A stretch of DNA of 48,510 bases from Propioniciclava sp. (GTDB lineage Bacteria > Actinomycetota > Actinomycetes > Propionibacteriales > Propionibacteriaceae). The position numbers and the translations under genes are program-made. How positions within the stretch are numbered: position 1 is the stretch's first letter; each line of letters begins with the position of its first letter. This document shows positions 8,197-16,314 of the stretch, in pieces. Below the pieces are notes generated by a model, which saw nothing but the letters and a program-made list of their open reading frames with translations, did not search any database and was not told where the DNA came from. The stretch covers positions 1 through 48,510 of the forward strand of contig NZ_JARKOT010000153.1 of assembly GCF_029977985.1 (NCBI RefSeq), written 5' to 3'.

Positions 8197-9825
8197 GTGG
8201 CCGAGGGATCTGCGAGCGTGGGGCGCGCGAGCGCGCTGATGGCGTCGGGGTCCCTCGTCTCGCGGGTGCTGGGCATCGTGCGCAACGCCCTGCTTGTGGC
8301 TTGTGTGGGAAGCATGGGCGGCACGTCTGACGCCTTCCAGACCGCCAACACCTTGCCGAACACCATCTTCATCCTGCTGTCGGGCGGGGTGTTGTCGGCG
8401 GTGCTCATCCCCGAGATCACGCGCGCGATGGCCCGCGCCGACGGCGGCAAGGAGATCATCGACCGCCTGCTGACGGCCGCGTTCGGGCTCGTGACGGTCG
8501 TGGCGCTCATCGCGACGATCGGCGCCGCGCCGCTCATCACGCTGTTCCAGCTGCGGGGGGCTTCGCGCGATCTGGGCATCTTCTTCGCCTTCATCTGCCT
8601 GCCGCAGATCTTCTTCTACGGGGTGTCGGCGATCCTCGGGCAGGTGCTCAACGCCTACGACCGGTTCGCGGCCGTCATGTGGACGCCGGTGCTCGCGAAC
8701 CTCGTCCAGATAGCCGGCATGGGCCTCTTCCTGGCGCAGTACCTGGGCGCCGAGCCACCCGAACGGTGGACGCCGCCGATGGTCTGGCTGCTCGCCGGCA
8801 CCGCCACGCTGGGCGTCGCCGTGCAGGCGCTGGGGCTGCTGCCCGCGTTCACGGGGACGGGCTTCCGCTTCACCCCCCGTTGGGGTTGGCGTGGCTACGG
8901 GTTTCGCCGACCGTTCAAGGTGGCGATGTGGACCATCACCGCCCTGCTGGTCGGCCAGGCCGGCGGCGTCGTGGTGACGATGGTGGCGAACGCGGTGGCG
9001 GCCTCGGCGCGGGCAGGTGGGCTCGAGGTGGCGGGCTACATGGTCTACACGCTCGCCTTCCAGATCTTCATGGTGCCCCACGGCATCATCACGACGTCGA
9101 TCCTCACCGCGCTGTACCCGCGCATGTCCCGGGCTGCGAACGCCGCCGACACCGAGGCCCTGCGCGCCGACGTCACCCAGGCGATCACCGTCCCTGCGCT
9201 CATCATGGTGCCGATCAGCCTGGCCGCCGTCGCGCTGGCCGCACCGGGCGTCAAGGTACTCACGCCGAGCCTGTCCCCCGCTGGGGTCGCCAACCTCGCG
9301 CTCGCGTTCGCGCTCATGGCGATCGGCCTGTTCCCCTACGGCCTGGCGGCGCTGCAACAGCGTTACTCGCTGGCCCGCGGCGACGGCCGCATGAACTTCC
9401 GCTTCCAGGTGGTCATCACCGCGGTGCAGCTCGCGTCCTGCGCGCTCGCGCTCGCTGTGCCGCCGCAATGGGCGATCGCGGCCATCTGTCTCGGCCAGAC
9501 GGTCGGCAACTCCGTTGCGGCACTCGCGTTCCTGTGGATCTCCCAGCGTCAGCTGGGTGGACTGCCCCTGCGCCACATCGGACGCCTCCTGCTGCAGTTG
9601 CTGCTGGCCAGTGTCCCCGCCGGGCTGTTCGCATGGTTCCTGGTCGCTTGGCTGGCGTGGTTGCACGACTTCTCGTGGTCGAGCTCCCTGCTGGCGCTCG
9701 GCGCGGGCGGCGCCGCGTTCGTGGCGATCTTCCTCGTTCTTGCCGCCTTGCTGCGCATCAAGGAGCTGGATGCCCTCTGGGCGCGCCTGCCGTTGTTCTC
9801 CCGGTGGGCTCGATCCGAGGGGTGA
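8197..9825 (+). CDS. murJ: Lipid II flippase MurJ (MviN family)
   Basis: MurJ flips the peptidoglycan precursor lipid II across the membrane. The 542-residue protein begins MAEGSASVGRASALMASGS, with the family start SLVSRVLGIVRNALL, and contains about fourteen hydrophobic segments, with MOP-superfamily stretches such as DAFQTANTLPNTIF and AVLIPEITRAMA. It ends with a short cytoplasmic tail after the last segment. Actinobacterial MurJ is commonly encoded near the origin. GTG 8197 was chosen because of the -10-like hexamer at 8185-8190; ATG 8239 is an alternative. Confidence 0.88.
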   Translation: MAEGSASVGRASALMASGSLVSRVLGIVRNALLVACVGSMGGTSDAFQTANTLPNTIFILLSGGVLSAVLIPEITRAMARADGGKEIIDRLLTAAFGLVTVVALIATIGAAPLITLFQLRGASRDLGIFFAFICLPQIFFYGVSAILGQVLNAYDRFAAVMWTPVLANLVQIAGMGLFLAQYLGAEPPERWTPPMVWLLAGTATLGVAVQALGLLPAFTGTGFRFTPRWGWRGYGFRRPFKVAMWTITALLVGQAGGVVVTMVANAVAASARAGGLEVAGYMVYTLAFQIFMVPHGIITTSILTALYPRMSRAANAADTEALRADVTQAITVPALIMVPISLAAVALAAPGVKVLTPSLSPAGVANLALAFALMAIGLFPYGLAALQQRYSLARGDGRMNFRFQVVITAVQLASCALALAVPPQWAIAAICLGQTVGNSVAALAFLWISQRQLGGLPLRHIGRLLLQLLLASVPAGLFAWFLVAWLAWLHDFSWSSSLLALGAGGAAFVAIFLVLAALLRIKELDALWARLPLFSRWARSEG

Positions 9826-9869
9826 GGCCGAAGGGCCCTTCGGTGGATGAGGAACACCGCAACCGCCGG

Positions 9870-9875
9870 TACGGT
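9870..9875 (+). promoter_or_regulatory. -10-like hexamer TACGGT for a leaderless DUF1707 gene
   Basis: TACGGT fits TANNNT and stands exactly 6 nt before GTG 9882. A GAGGGG directly touching the start is too close to act as a normal Shine-Dalgarno sequence, so leaderless initiation is the simpler reading. Confidence 0.45.
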
Positions 9876-9881
9876 GAGGGG

Positions 9882-10511
9882 GTGACCGGGACCGAGCCGC
9901 GACGTTACCGCGCCAGTGACGCGGAGCGGGACGCGGTGCTCGAGGTGCTGAACGCCGCGCACACGGCCGGTCGCCTTCGCCTGGGCGACCTGCGCGAGCG
10001 CCAGGAACGCGTGCTGGCCGCCGACTTCCGCGACGAACTCCCCGCCCTCACCGCGGACCTGCCAGAGGGTGACCAACTCCCCCTGCGGGCATCGCTGCGC
10101 CCTGCGGCGGCGCTCCCCCGGTCCGGGAGCGCGACCGACCTGGTTCTCCGGGCCGAAGACGTGCGGCAGACCCTGACCCTGCTGCGCGGTCGGTACGTGC
10201 AGGTGCCGCCCGGTGAGTCGGCCAGCGGCTTCGTGATCCTCGGCCGCGACGTGGTCGACCTCGCCGCGGCCCTCGGCCCCGGCATTCGACTCGAGGTGGA
10301 GTACCACGCGCTCGCCGGCAGCGTCCGGCTGCTCGTCCTGCCCGGCGTCCGGGTCGTCGACGAGACCCGCAGCGGTGTCGTGGGCGGGGTGTCCTACCGC
10401 CTCGGTGCGCGCGGGGACGGCAGCCACGGCACCCTCGTCCTCCGCGGCAACCTGACGCTCAGCAGCATCGAGGTGCGCCTGGCGCCGCAGTATCGGAAGA
10501 ACTACCGCTGA
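9882..10511 (+). CDS. DUF1707 domain protein
   Basis: The 209-residue protein opens with a typical actinobacterial DUF1707 domain: RYRASDAERDAVLEVLNAAH and GRLRLGDLRERQERVLAA (residues about 7-55). The rest is an all-beta-looking region (VDLAAALGPGIRLEVEYHAL, GSVRLLVLPGVRVVDE), which resembles cell-wall-active-antibiotic-response-like (LiaF-type) tails, but I cannot confirm this. No membrane segment is obvious. It follows murJ by 56 nt. Biochemical function is unknown for the domain. Confidence 0.75.
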   Translation: MTGTEPRRYRASDAERDAVLEVLNAAHTAGRLRLGDLRERQERVLAADFRDELPALTADLPEGDQLPLRASLRPAAALPRSGSATDLVLRAEDVRQTLTLLRGRYVQVPPGESASGFVILGRDVVDLAAALGPGIRLEVEYHALAGSVRLLVLPGVRVVDETRSGVVGGVSYRLGARGDGSHGTLVLRGNLTLSSIEVRLAPQYRKNYR

Positions 10512-11551
10512 CGCAGCGACGCGAGCGCGGCCACGAAAGCGTGTCCGGTGGCGGGGTCGGGCACGGCGACGCGGATCCACGAGGGACCCAGGCCCGGAAA
10601 GGTCTCCCCTCGTCGCACCGCGAAGCCGAGCGACGCGAGGGGTTCACGCACCGATCCCGGCCCCACTGAGGCCGTGTCGACGAGCACGAACGGGGCGCCC
10701 GCGCGGGCCGGCGGTACCGGATAGTGCGGGAAGCCGGCGGCGGCCAGGGCAGCGCTGAGGGCGGCGCGGTCGGCGTCCACCTGCGCGACGATGCGGGCCG
10801 CCTCGGCCGCGGCCTGCGGGGTGGCGCAGGCGGTCATCGCGCGCAGCGCTGGGGTCGAGACCTCCCACGGCACCTGTTGGTTGGCGAGCCGCGCGACGAG
10901 CGCGGGATCGCCCACGACGTAGCCGCTGCGCACCCCCGCGAGCCCCCACAGCTTGGTGAGCGAGCGGACGACCAGCACCCCGGTGAGGTCACCCCCGGGG
11001 GCGAGCGCGGTCTCGGCGTCGCCGGCGAAGTCCATGAACGCCTCATCCACCACCAGCACGCGCTGCGGCGCGCGCAGCCGGGTGATCTCGGCGCGGGGGT
11101 GCAGCACCCCCGTGGGGTTGGTCGGGTTGCCCACCACCACGAGGTCGGAGTCTGCCGGGACCTGGGCGGCGTCAAGGGTGAACGGCGGCCGGAGTGCCAG
11201 CCGTCGGACAGGGCGCCCCGCTCGACGCAGGGCCGCCTCGGGCTCCGTGAACTGCGGGTGCAGCACGGTGGCTCGCTCGGTCGCCAGCGCTCGTGCCACG
11301 AGGGTGAAGGCGGACGCCGCCCCCGCCGTCGGCAGGACGCACGCCTCGTTCACACCGTGCCAGGCGGCGAGCTTGGCACGCGCTTCAGCGGGGTCGGGAT
11401 AGGCGACCCACGTGGCGGGCGTGCCGAGAGCCTCGGCCAGCCACGGCGGGGGGCAGGGCCGCACGTTCACCGCAAGGTCGATGAGGCCGGGCAGCGCGTC
11501 GGCATCTCCGTGGTGGTGGAGGTCGGCCTCGTCAGCGAGGGAGGGGGTCAC
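10502..11551 (-). CDS. CobC-like PLP aminotransferase (threonine-phosphate decarboxylase / HisC family)
   Basis: A 349-residue fold-type I PLP enzyme. Visible motifs are VGNPTNPTG (140-148), DEAFMDF (169-175) and the PLP lysine K200 in RSLTKLWGLAGVRSGY. It resembles CobC/CobD proteins, which make the aminopropanol arm of cobalamin, and also histidinol-phosphate aminotransferases. The upstream neighbour is a Met8-like siroheme/cobalamin enzyme overlapping by 4 nt (GTGA), which favours a tetrapyrrole role. The GTG at 11551 was chosen for that coupling; the frame continues upstream. It overlaps the convergent DUF1707 gene by 10 nt. Confidence 0.75.
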   Translation of the reverse strand: MTPSLADEADLHHHGDADALPGLIDLAVNVRPCPPPWLAEALGTPATWVAYPDPAEARAKLAAWHGVNEACVLPTAGAASAFTLVARALATERATVLHPQFTEPEAALRRAGRPVRRLALRPPFTLDAAQVPADSDLVVVGNPTNPTGVLHPRAEITRLRAPQRVLVVDEAFMDFAGDAETALAPGGDLTGVLVVRSLTKLWGLAGVRSGYVVGDPALVARLANQQVPWEVSTPALRAMTACATPQAAAEAARIVAQVDADRAALSAALAAAGFPHYPVPPARAGAPFVLVDTASVGPGSVREPLASLGFAVRRGETFPGLGPSWIRVAVPDPATGHAFVAALASLRQR

Positions 11552-12057
11552 AGGTCGCTCCACGCGCGTAGCGCCTCGAGCGCTACGTCGCGCGCCGCGG
11601 CCGAACGGCGGGGATCCCGCTCCCCCACCACGCCCACGCGCAGGCCACCGACCGCCCCAGACGCCGGAGTCCGGGCCGAGCCGCCCGTAGCGTCGTCGCC
11701 CCGGACGCAGAAGACATGCTGGCGCTCGCACGCCGCCGCCACCGTTGCGTTGACGGCGGGGTCGTTGGTGAGCGCCAGTACGTACCAGCGGCCCTCGACA
11801 TCGCCGTCGGCGTACGGGCGTCCGTGGAAAGCGATGCGGCCATCCTGTGCAGCCTGTTCGATCCTCTCGGTCGCGGCCGGTGCCACCACCGTGACCATGG
11901 CGTTGGCGTCAAGGAGAGCGGTGAGTCGCCGCGTTGCCACCACTCCCCCACCCACGACGAGGACGTCACGCCCACGCAGATCCAGTGCGGCCAGGTAGAA
12001 CGGCGGGGGCGTGGGAGCCTCCCCCTCCCGCCTGAACTCGTCGGCTATGGCAATCAC
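11548..12057 (-). CDS. Precorrin-2 dehydrogenase / sirohydrochlorin ferrochelatase, Met8-like
   Basis: The 169-residue protein has the N-terminal NAD-binding Rossmann motif of the CysG-N/Met8 family, YLAALDLRGRDVLVVGGGVVATRR, then WYVLALTNDPAVNATVAAAC and HVFCVRGDD. Such enzymes oxidise precorrin-2 to sirohydrochlorin and may insert iron, feeding siroheme or cobalamin. It is short (stand-alone family members are usually about 200 residues), with a compact C-terminal part. GTG 12057 is the start. It precedes and overlaps the CobC-like aminotransferase gene. Confidence 0.8.
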   Translation of the reverse strand: MIAIADEFRREGEAPTPPPFYLAALDLRGRDVLVVGGGVVATRRLTALLDANAMVTVVAPAATERIEQAAQDGRIAFHGRPYADGDVEGRWYVLALTNDPAVNATVAAACERQHVFCVRGDDATGGSARTPASGAVGGLRVGVVGERDPRRSAAARDVALEALRAWSDL

Positions 12058-12227
12058 CCCCAGCGGCTCAAACTAGCATGAGGGAATATGTCGATAGACG
12101 GATGAATCGGTAAACAGGGGAAGCGATTTAATGACCTACCGACCCGTCTCTCGGCGGTGTGGCACAGGAGGCGATCAGGGATGACCCAGTACAGTTTGTG
12201 CGACGCACAGAGAGGCCTTCCCACTTC

Positions 12228-13139
12228 ATGAGCGAAACCATCAGCGCGCGGCGCGTCGCTTTCGATGAGCCCGAGATCAGCTCCTCACCCAGCGAGGCGC
12301 CGGACGACCTGGCGATTGACGTTTCACGTGAAACACCCTCGCTTCCCCGACCCGACGAGCCACGCATCTTGGTGGTGGCTAACCAGAAAGGTGGTGTCGG
12401 GAAGACGACCACCGCCGTGAACGTCGCCGCGGGCTTGGCGGGGGGTGGGCTCAGGGTCTTGGTGATCGACATGGATCCACAGGGCAACGCATCCACAGCA
12501 TTGGGTGCAGTACATGACGAGGGGGTTCAGGGCACTTACGAAGTGCTCGTCGACGGCAGCCCCATCATCGACGCGGTGCAGCGCTGCCCGGATGTCCCCG
12601 GACTGTGGGTGCTGCCGGCGACAATCGATCTCGCGGGCGCGGAGGTCGGCCTGGTAGCCACCGTTTCACGTGAAACGCGCCTCCGCTCGGCGCTCGCGAC
12701 CTTCTTCGATCGCTACTACGTGGACTACGTGCTCATCGACTGCCCACCCTCGCTCGGATTGCTCACCCTGAATGCCCTCGTAGGCGCAAAAGAGATCATG
12801 ATTCCGATCCAGTGCGAGTACTACGCCCTGGAGGGAGTCACCCAACTCCTCAAGACGATCAACCTTGTCAAGGGGCGGCTCAACGACAGCCTCACCCTGA
12901 CAACCGTGATCCTCACGATGTTCGACGGCAGGACCAACTTGTCGGCGCAGGTGGCCGACGAGGTGCGCAAGCATTTCGCCCGCGAGGTGCTCGAGACGGT
13001 GATCCCCCGTTCGGTGAGGATCGCGGAAGCACCCAGCTACGGCCAGACGGTGCTGTCGTATCAGCTCGCGTCGGTGGGGGCGCAGCAATACCTGAAGGCA
13101 GCGCAGGAGATCGCGGCCCGCGGCGTCCAGCAGCAGTAG
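12228..13139 (+). CDS. parA: Chromosome-partitioning ATPase ParA (Soj)
   Basis: ParA moves ParB-bound origins during segregation. From ATG 12228 the protein is 303 residues with a non-conserved N-tail, the deviant Walker A KGGVGKT at 54-60 (within [20 protein letters not shown]), [10 protein letters not shown] and the Walker B region [12 protein letters not shown]. The frame is open to GTG 12159, adding 23 residues, but that start has no better ribosome site. Two parS-like palindromes lie inside the gene (12320-12335 and 12662-12677), both translated as VSRET. parB follows after 13 nt. Confidence 0.95.
   Translation: MSETISARRVAFDEPEISSSPSEAPDDLAIDVSRETPSLPRPDEPRILVVANQKGGVGKTTTAVNVAAGLAGGGLRVLVIDMDPQGNASTALGAVHDEGVQGTYEVLVDGSPIIDAVQRCPDVPGLWVLPATIDLAGAEVGLVATVSRETRLRSALATFFDRYYVDYVLIDCPPSLGLLTLNALVGAKEIMIPIQCEYYALEGVTQLLKTINLVKGRLNDSLTLTTVILTMFDGRTNLSAQVADEVRKHFAREVLETVIPRSVRIAEAPSYGQTVLSYQLASVGAQQYLKAAQEIAARGVQQQ
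12320..12335. promoter_or_regulatory. parS site 1, inside parA
   Basis: CGTTTCACGTGAAACA matches the ParB-binding consensus TGTTTCACGTGAAACA at 15 of 16 positions. It lies in the 5' part of parA, in the non-conserved N-tail. Confidence 0.9.
12662..12677. promoter_or_regulatory. parS site 2, inside parA
   Basis: CGTTTCACGTGAAACG is a perfect 16-nt palindrome and matches the parS consensus at its 14-nt core. It is 342 nt from site 1 and in the same codon phase. Confidence 0.9.
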
Positions 13140-13152
13140 AAGGAGACAGACG

Positions 13153-14088
13153 ATGACGACCAAGCCGCGCACGGGCCTCGGCCGCGGACTCGGTGATCTG
13201 ATTCGACCGACCGGCGAACCCGACACCACGGAAGTGAACCCGACAACCGCGGGCGATGACCAGGCTTCACTCGTGCCGGCACCTGCTGGCGCGGCGTTCC
13301 GTGAGATCGACGTGGTCAAAGTCACCCCGAACCCGAAACAGCCTCGGTCTGTCTTCGACGAGGATGAACTGGCCGAGTTGAGTGCCTCGATCCAGGAGGT
13401 GGGACTCCTGCAACCGATCGTCGTCAGGCCGGTGGGCGATGGCTACGAGCTGGTGATGGGGGAGCGCCGCCTCCGGGCGACGAAGCAAGCCGGACTGGCC
13501 ACCATTCCGGCCATCGTGCGGGACACCGATGAACACGACCTCCTCCGCGACGCCCTCCTCGAGAACCTGCACCGCGCCCAACTGAACCCGCTGGAGGAGG
13601 CAGCCGCCTACCAACAGATGCTGGACGACTTCGGCTGCACCCAGGAAGAGCTCTCCACCCGGATCAAGAGGTCACGGCCGCAGATCTCGAACACGATCAG
13701 GCTGTTGCGCCTACCGGCGCCCGTCCAGCGCCGGGTCGCTGCCGGCGTTCTGTCCGCTGGGCACGCGCGGGCCCTCCTCGCTCTGGAGGATCCGCTCGCG
13801 ATGGAGCGCCTGGCCCAGCGCGTCGTGGCCGAGGGGCTCAGCGTGCGCGCCGTTGAGGAGATCGTGGCCGTGGGTGAGCGGTCGACGACCCCGCGCCGGA
13901 GCGCGGTCCGTCGCGCCCCCTCGCCCCGCGCCGAGGAACTCACCTCGACCCTCAGCGACAGCCTCGACACGCGCGTCAACGTGCAGATCGGCCGCAACAA
14001 GGGGAAGATCACCATCGAGTTCGCGGGGGATGAGGATCTCGATCGAATCCTCACCATCCTCCGGCATGGCGTACCGACACATCACTAA
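13153..14088 (+). CDS. parB: Chromosome-partitioning protein ParB (Spo0J)
   Basis: ParB is a CTP-dependent clamp that loads at parS and spreads. The 311-residue protein begins [20 protein letters not shown] and contains the N-domain motif [18 protein letters not shown], the loading loop [20 protein letters not shown], a helix-turn-helix region ([19 protein letters not shown]) and a C-terminal dimerisation segment near [22 protein letters not shown] 13153 has GGAG 9 nt upstream. It forms an operon with parA. Confidence 0.96.
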   Translation: MTTKPRTGLGRGLGDLIRPTGEPDTTEVNPTTAGDDQASLVPAPAGAAFREIDVVKVTPNPKQPRSVFDEDELAELSASIQEVGLLQPIVVRPVGDGYELVMGERRLRATKQAGLATIPAIVRDTDEHDLLRDALLENLHRAQLNPLEEAAAYQQMLDDFGCTQEELSTRIKRSRPQISNTIRLLRLPAPVQRRVAAGVLSAGHARALLALEDPLAMERLAQRVVAEGLSVRAVEEIVAVGERSTTPRRSAVRRAPSPRAEELTSTLSDSLDTRVNVQIGRNKGKITIEFAGDEDLDRILTILRHGVPTHH

Positions 14089-14106
14089 GTCGACAAATCT
14101 GCCCTA

Positions 14107-14145
14107 CGCCGCCGACCGGCCCCACTCCCCTCTCGTCCGGCGGCG
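14107..14145. terminator. Candidate bidirectional terminator, parB / DUF3817
   Basis: CGCCGCCG (14107-14114) and CGGCGGCG (14138-14145) can form an 8-bp GC stem with a 23-nt loop between the convergent parB and DUF3817 genes. There is no T-tract. Confidence 0.4.
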
Positions 14146-14198
14146 GGGTGATGCCGGGCTGCGCGCGGGCGCACCGGCGGCGTCCAATTGATGAAATG

Positions 14199-14573
14199 TC
14201 AGGCGGAGCCCGCATCAACGCTGGCGAGCCGGGCACGGACGTCCTTGGTGGCGTAGTGCTCGGCCACGAACGACATGAACGGGACGGTACCGCCCAGAGC
14301 GATGAGGCCGAGGCGCAACCACGGCCACCTCACCCGGCGCCCCAGGTCGTACGCGGTGATGAGCAGGACCATGTAGAGGTAGCCGTGTGGCACGCCCGTC
14401 CAGGTGATGACGGTGTCGTTGTGCCAGACGTACTTCAGCGGCATGCCGACGAGCATAAGGACGACGAGAAGGACGCCCACGATCCAGGCCATGACCCGGT
14501 AGCGCAGGAGGGCGCCGCGGATGCCGGGGACGTCCTCGGGTTCGATCGGGTGGTCGTCGAGCGACATGCTCAC
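14199..14573 (-). CDS. DUF3817 family small membrane protein
   Basis: About 124 residues with three hydrophobic segments (VMAWIVGVLLVVLMLVGMPL, YLYMVLLITAYDL, LRLGLIALGGTVPFMSFVAE), and the family-typical YRVMAWIVG and PHGYLYM. DUF3817 proteins are widespread in actinobacteria, often beside cytochrome-oxidase-related genes; their function is unknown. GTG 14573 overlaps the SURF1 stop by 4 nt (GTGA) and is 10 nt from AAGGGA; ATG 14567 is almost equally plausible. Last gene of a four-gene minus-strand set. Confidence 0.85.
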   Translation of the reverse strand: MSMSLDDHPIEPEDVPGIRGALLRYRVMAWIVGVLLVVLMLVGMPLKYVWHNDTVITWTGVPHGYLYMVLLITAYDLGRRVRWPWLRLGLIALGGTVPFMSFVAEHYATKDVRARLASVDAGSA

Positions 14574-15325
14574 GATGTGCTGGTCCCTTCGTGGTCGGCG
14601 TGAGTGGGGGAGTCGAGCGACGCAGCGGCCTCGGCCTCGGCAGAGACGGCGGCGCGCCGCCCGGTCACGTGGGCGATGCGCAGGCTGAGGCCGAGGGCGA
14701 ACGCTCCGAAGACCCACCACTGCAGGGCGTACGCGCTGTTCCGGACGGATCCCTCCCCCTCGGGGAGATGAACCGGCGCCGGCTCGAGGCCCTGCGCCTC
14801 CGCGTCGTCGGCAGTCAATGTGATGAATCCCGGAACGAGGTGATGATCAGGCCACTTCTGGGCGAGCAGGGGTAGGCGCACCGACTCCAACGCATCGGGG
14901 CCCGCGTCGACGTCCCCCTCACCGGGCAACAGAATCCCGGTCTGAACCACTGTGCCCGGTGGGGGAGGGGGCACAGCGGCGCCCTCCGCCACCACACCGC
15001 GGACCACGGGCAGCACCCGGCCGTCAGCGAGCTCGAGCGCGGTCAGCACGCGGCGGGGTTGATCCTCGCTGTCCTGGATGATGAATTGAAGTTGTGGAAC
15101 GTACCGGCCTTCGGCGAACACCGGCTTGCCGAACACGTCGCCGGTGATGTCGTGGGCGTCCATGTTCTCGGCGAGCGACACCGGCGCCTGCGCGGCACGC
15201 TCGGCGATCGTGCGGTTGCCGCCGTCCACGAACACCTGCATCTGCCACAGGCCGAGGATGACGCAGACGATCGCCGCCACGGCGCCCACCGTGACGAGCA
15301 GAACCTGCTGCAGACGCGTCTTCAT
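14570..15325 (-). CDS. SURF1-family cytochrome oxidase biogenesis protein
   Basis: The 251-residue protein has the SURF1 layout: an N-terminal membrane helix (LLVTVGAVAAIVCVILGLWQM), a soluble domain with GLWQMQVFVDGGNR and RVLPVVRGVV, and a second helix near the C-terminus after NSAYALQWWVFGAFALGLSL. SURF1 proteins assist maturation of heme-copper oxidases. ATG 15325 overlaps the Ddl stop (ATGA), so it is probably coupled. DUF3817 lies downstream with another 4-nt overlap. Confidence 0.87.
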   Translation of the reverse strand: MKTRLQQVLLVTVGAVAAIVCVILGLWQMQVFVDGGNRTIAERAAQAPVSLAENMDAHDITGDVFGKPVFAEGRYVPQLQFIIQDSEDQPRRVLTALELADGRVLPVVRGVVAEGAAVPPPPPGTVVQTGILLPGEGDVDAGPDALESVRLPLLAQKWPDHHLVPGFITLTADDAEAQGLEPAPVHLPEGEGSVRNSAYALQWWVFGAFALGLSLRIAHVTGRRAAVSAEAEAAASLDSPTHADHEGTSTS

Positions 15326-16305
15326 GCCGGCGCGGCAGCGGCCCTCCGTGCCCTGGCGGTGGCGACCAGCGCCGAGCACACGTCGCCGAACGCCAACCCA
15401 CCGGCCTCGATCGCCAACGGAACGAGCGATGTCTCGGTCATGCCAGGGGCCACGTTCACCTCGAGGAAGTACGGGACGCCGCCGCGGATGATCAGGTCGG
15501 TGCGGGAGATGTCGCGCAGGCCCAGGATGCGGTGGGCGGCCAGGGCCAGCTCGCTGCAGCGGGCCGCGAGGTCGGGGGTCAGGTCGGCAGGGGCGATGAA
15601 GCGGGTCTCGCCGGCGGTATAACGCGCCGCGTAGTCGTAGCTGCCGCTCAGCGGCTGGATCTCAACCGCCGGCAGAGCCTCAGGACCACGCCCGAGGTCC
15701 ACGACGGACACTGCCAACTCGCGGCCCTCGATGAATTCCTCCACGATCGCCACGTCGCCGTACCCGAAGGCCGTCACGATCGCGGCGGGAAGGGCGGCGG
15801 CGTTGTCGACCCGGGTGCAGCCCAGCGACGAACCGCTCATGGCCGGCTTCACCATCATTGGGAAGCCGATGCCGGCGGCGAGGGCGTCCACGAGGGCGCG
15901 AGCACCGAGCTCGCGGAACATGTCCTGTGGCAGTGCCGCCTGCCGGGGCGTCGCATGGCCGGCGGCTGCGATGAGGGGCGAGGCGACCGCCTTGTCGAAC
16001 GCGACATGGGAGGCGCGGCCGGGGGAGCCGACGTATTCGACGCCGAGGACGTCGAGCACTTCGCGCAGCGCGCCGTCCTCGCCGGCGCCGCCGTGCAACA
16101 CGGGGAAGACGATCGGGTCGTCCATGCCCGCGATCACGTCGAGCAGTTGGGCGTTCACGTCCGACTCGGTCACCGCGTGGCCGGCCTCACGCAGCGCCTG
16201 GGCGACGCGGCGTCCCGAGCGGAGCGACACGTCACGCTCGTGCGACAGCCCTCCGGCGAGGACGATGACGTGGGTGGGGCCGGCAGGGTCCTTCGTGGCA
16301 GCCAT
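15322..16305 (-). CDS. D-alanine--D-alanine ligase family protein
   Basis: An ATP-grasp enzyme of 327 residues. Motifs seen: VIVLAGGLSHERDVSLRSGR, LHGGAGEDGALREVLDVLG (HGGAGEDG at 71-78), MSGSSLGC, EFIEGRELAVSV and RTDLIIRGGVPYFLEVNVAP then GMTETSLVP. These match D-Ala-D-Ala ligases, which make the peptidoglycan dipeptide. The usual EVNTLPGMT is EVNVAPGMT here and the protein is slightly short, so it may be a paralogue of the main Ddl. The ATG has GAGGAG upstream and lies 9 nt after the aminotransferase stop codon. Confidence 0.83.
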   Translation of the reverse strand: MAATKDPAGPTHVIVLAGGLSHERDVSLRSGRRVAQALREAGHAVTESDVNAQLLDVIAGMDDPIVFPVLHGGAGEDGALREVLDVLGVEYVGSPGRASHVAFDKAVASPLIAAAGHATPRQAALPQDMFRELGARALVDALAAGIGFPMMVKPAMSGSSLGCTRVDNAAALPAAIVTAFGYGDVAIVEEFIEGRELAVSVVDLGRGPEALPAVEIQPLSGSYDYAARYTAGETRFIAPADLTPDLAARCSELALAAHRILGLRDISRTDLIIRGGVPYFLEVNVAPGMTETSLVPLAIEAGGLAFGDVCSALVATARARRAAAAPA

Positions 16306-16314
16306 GGCAACTCC

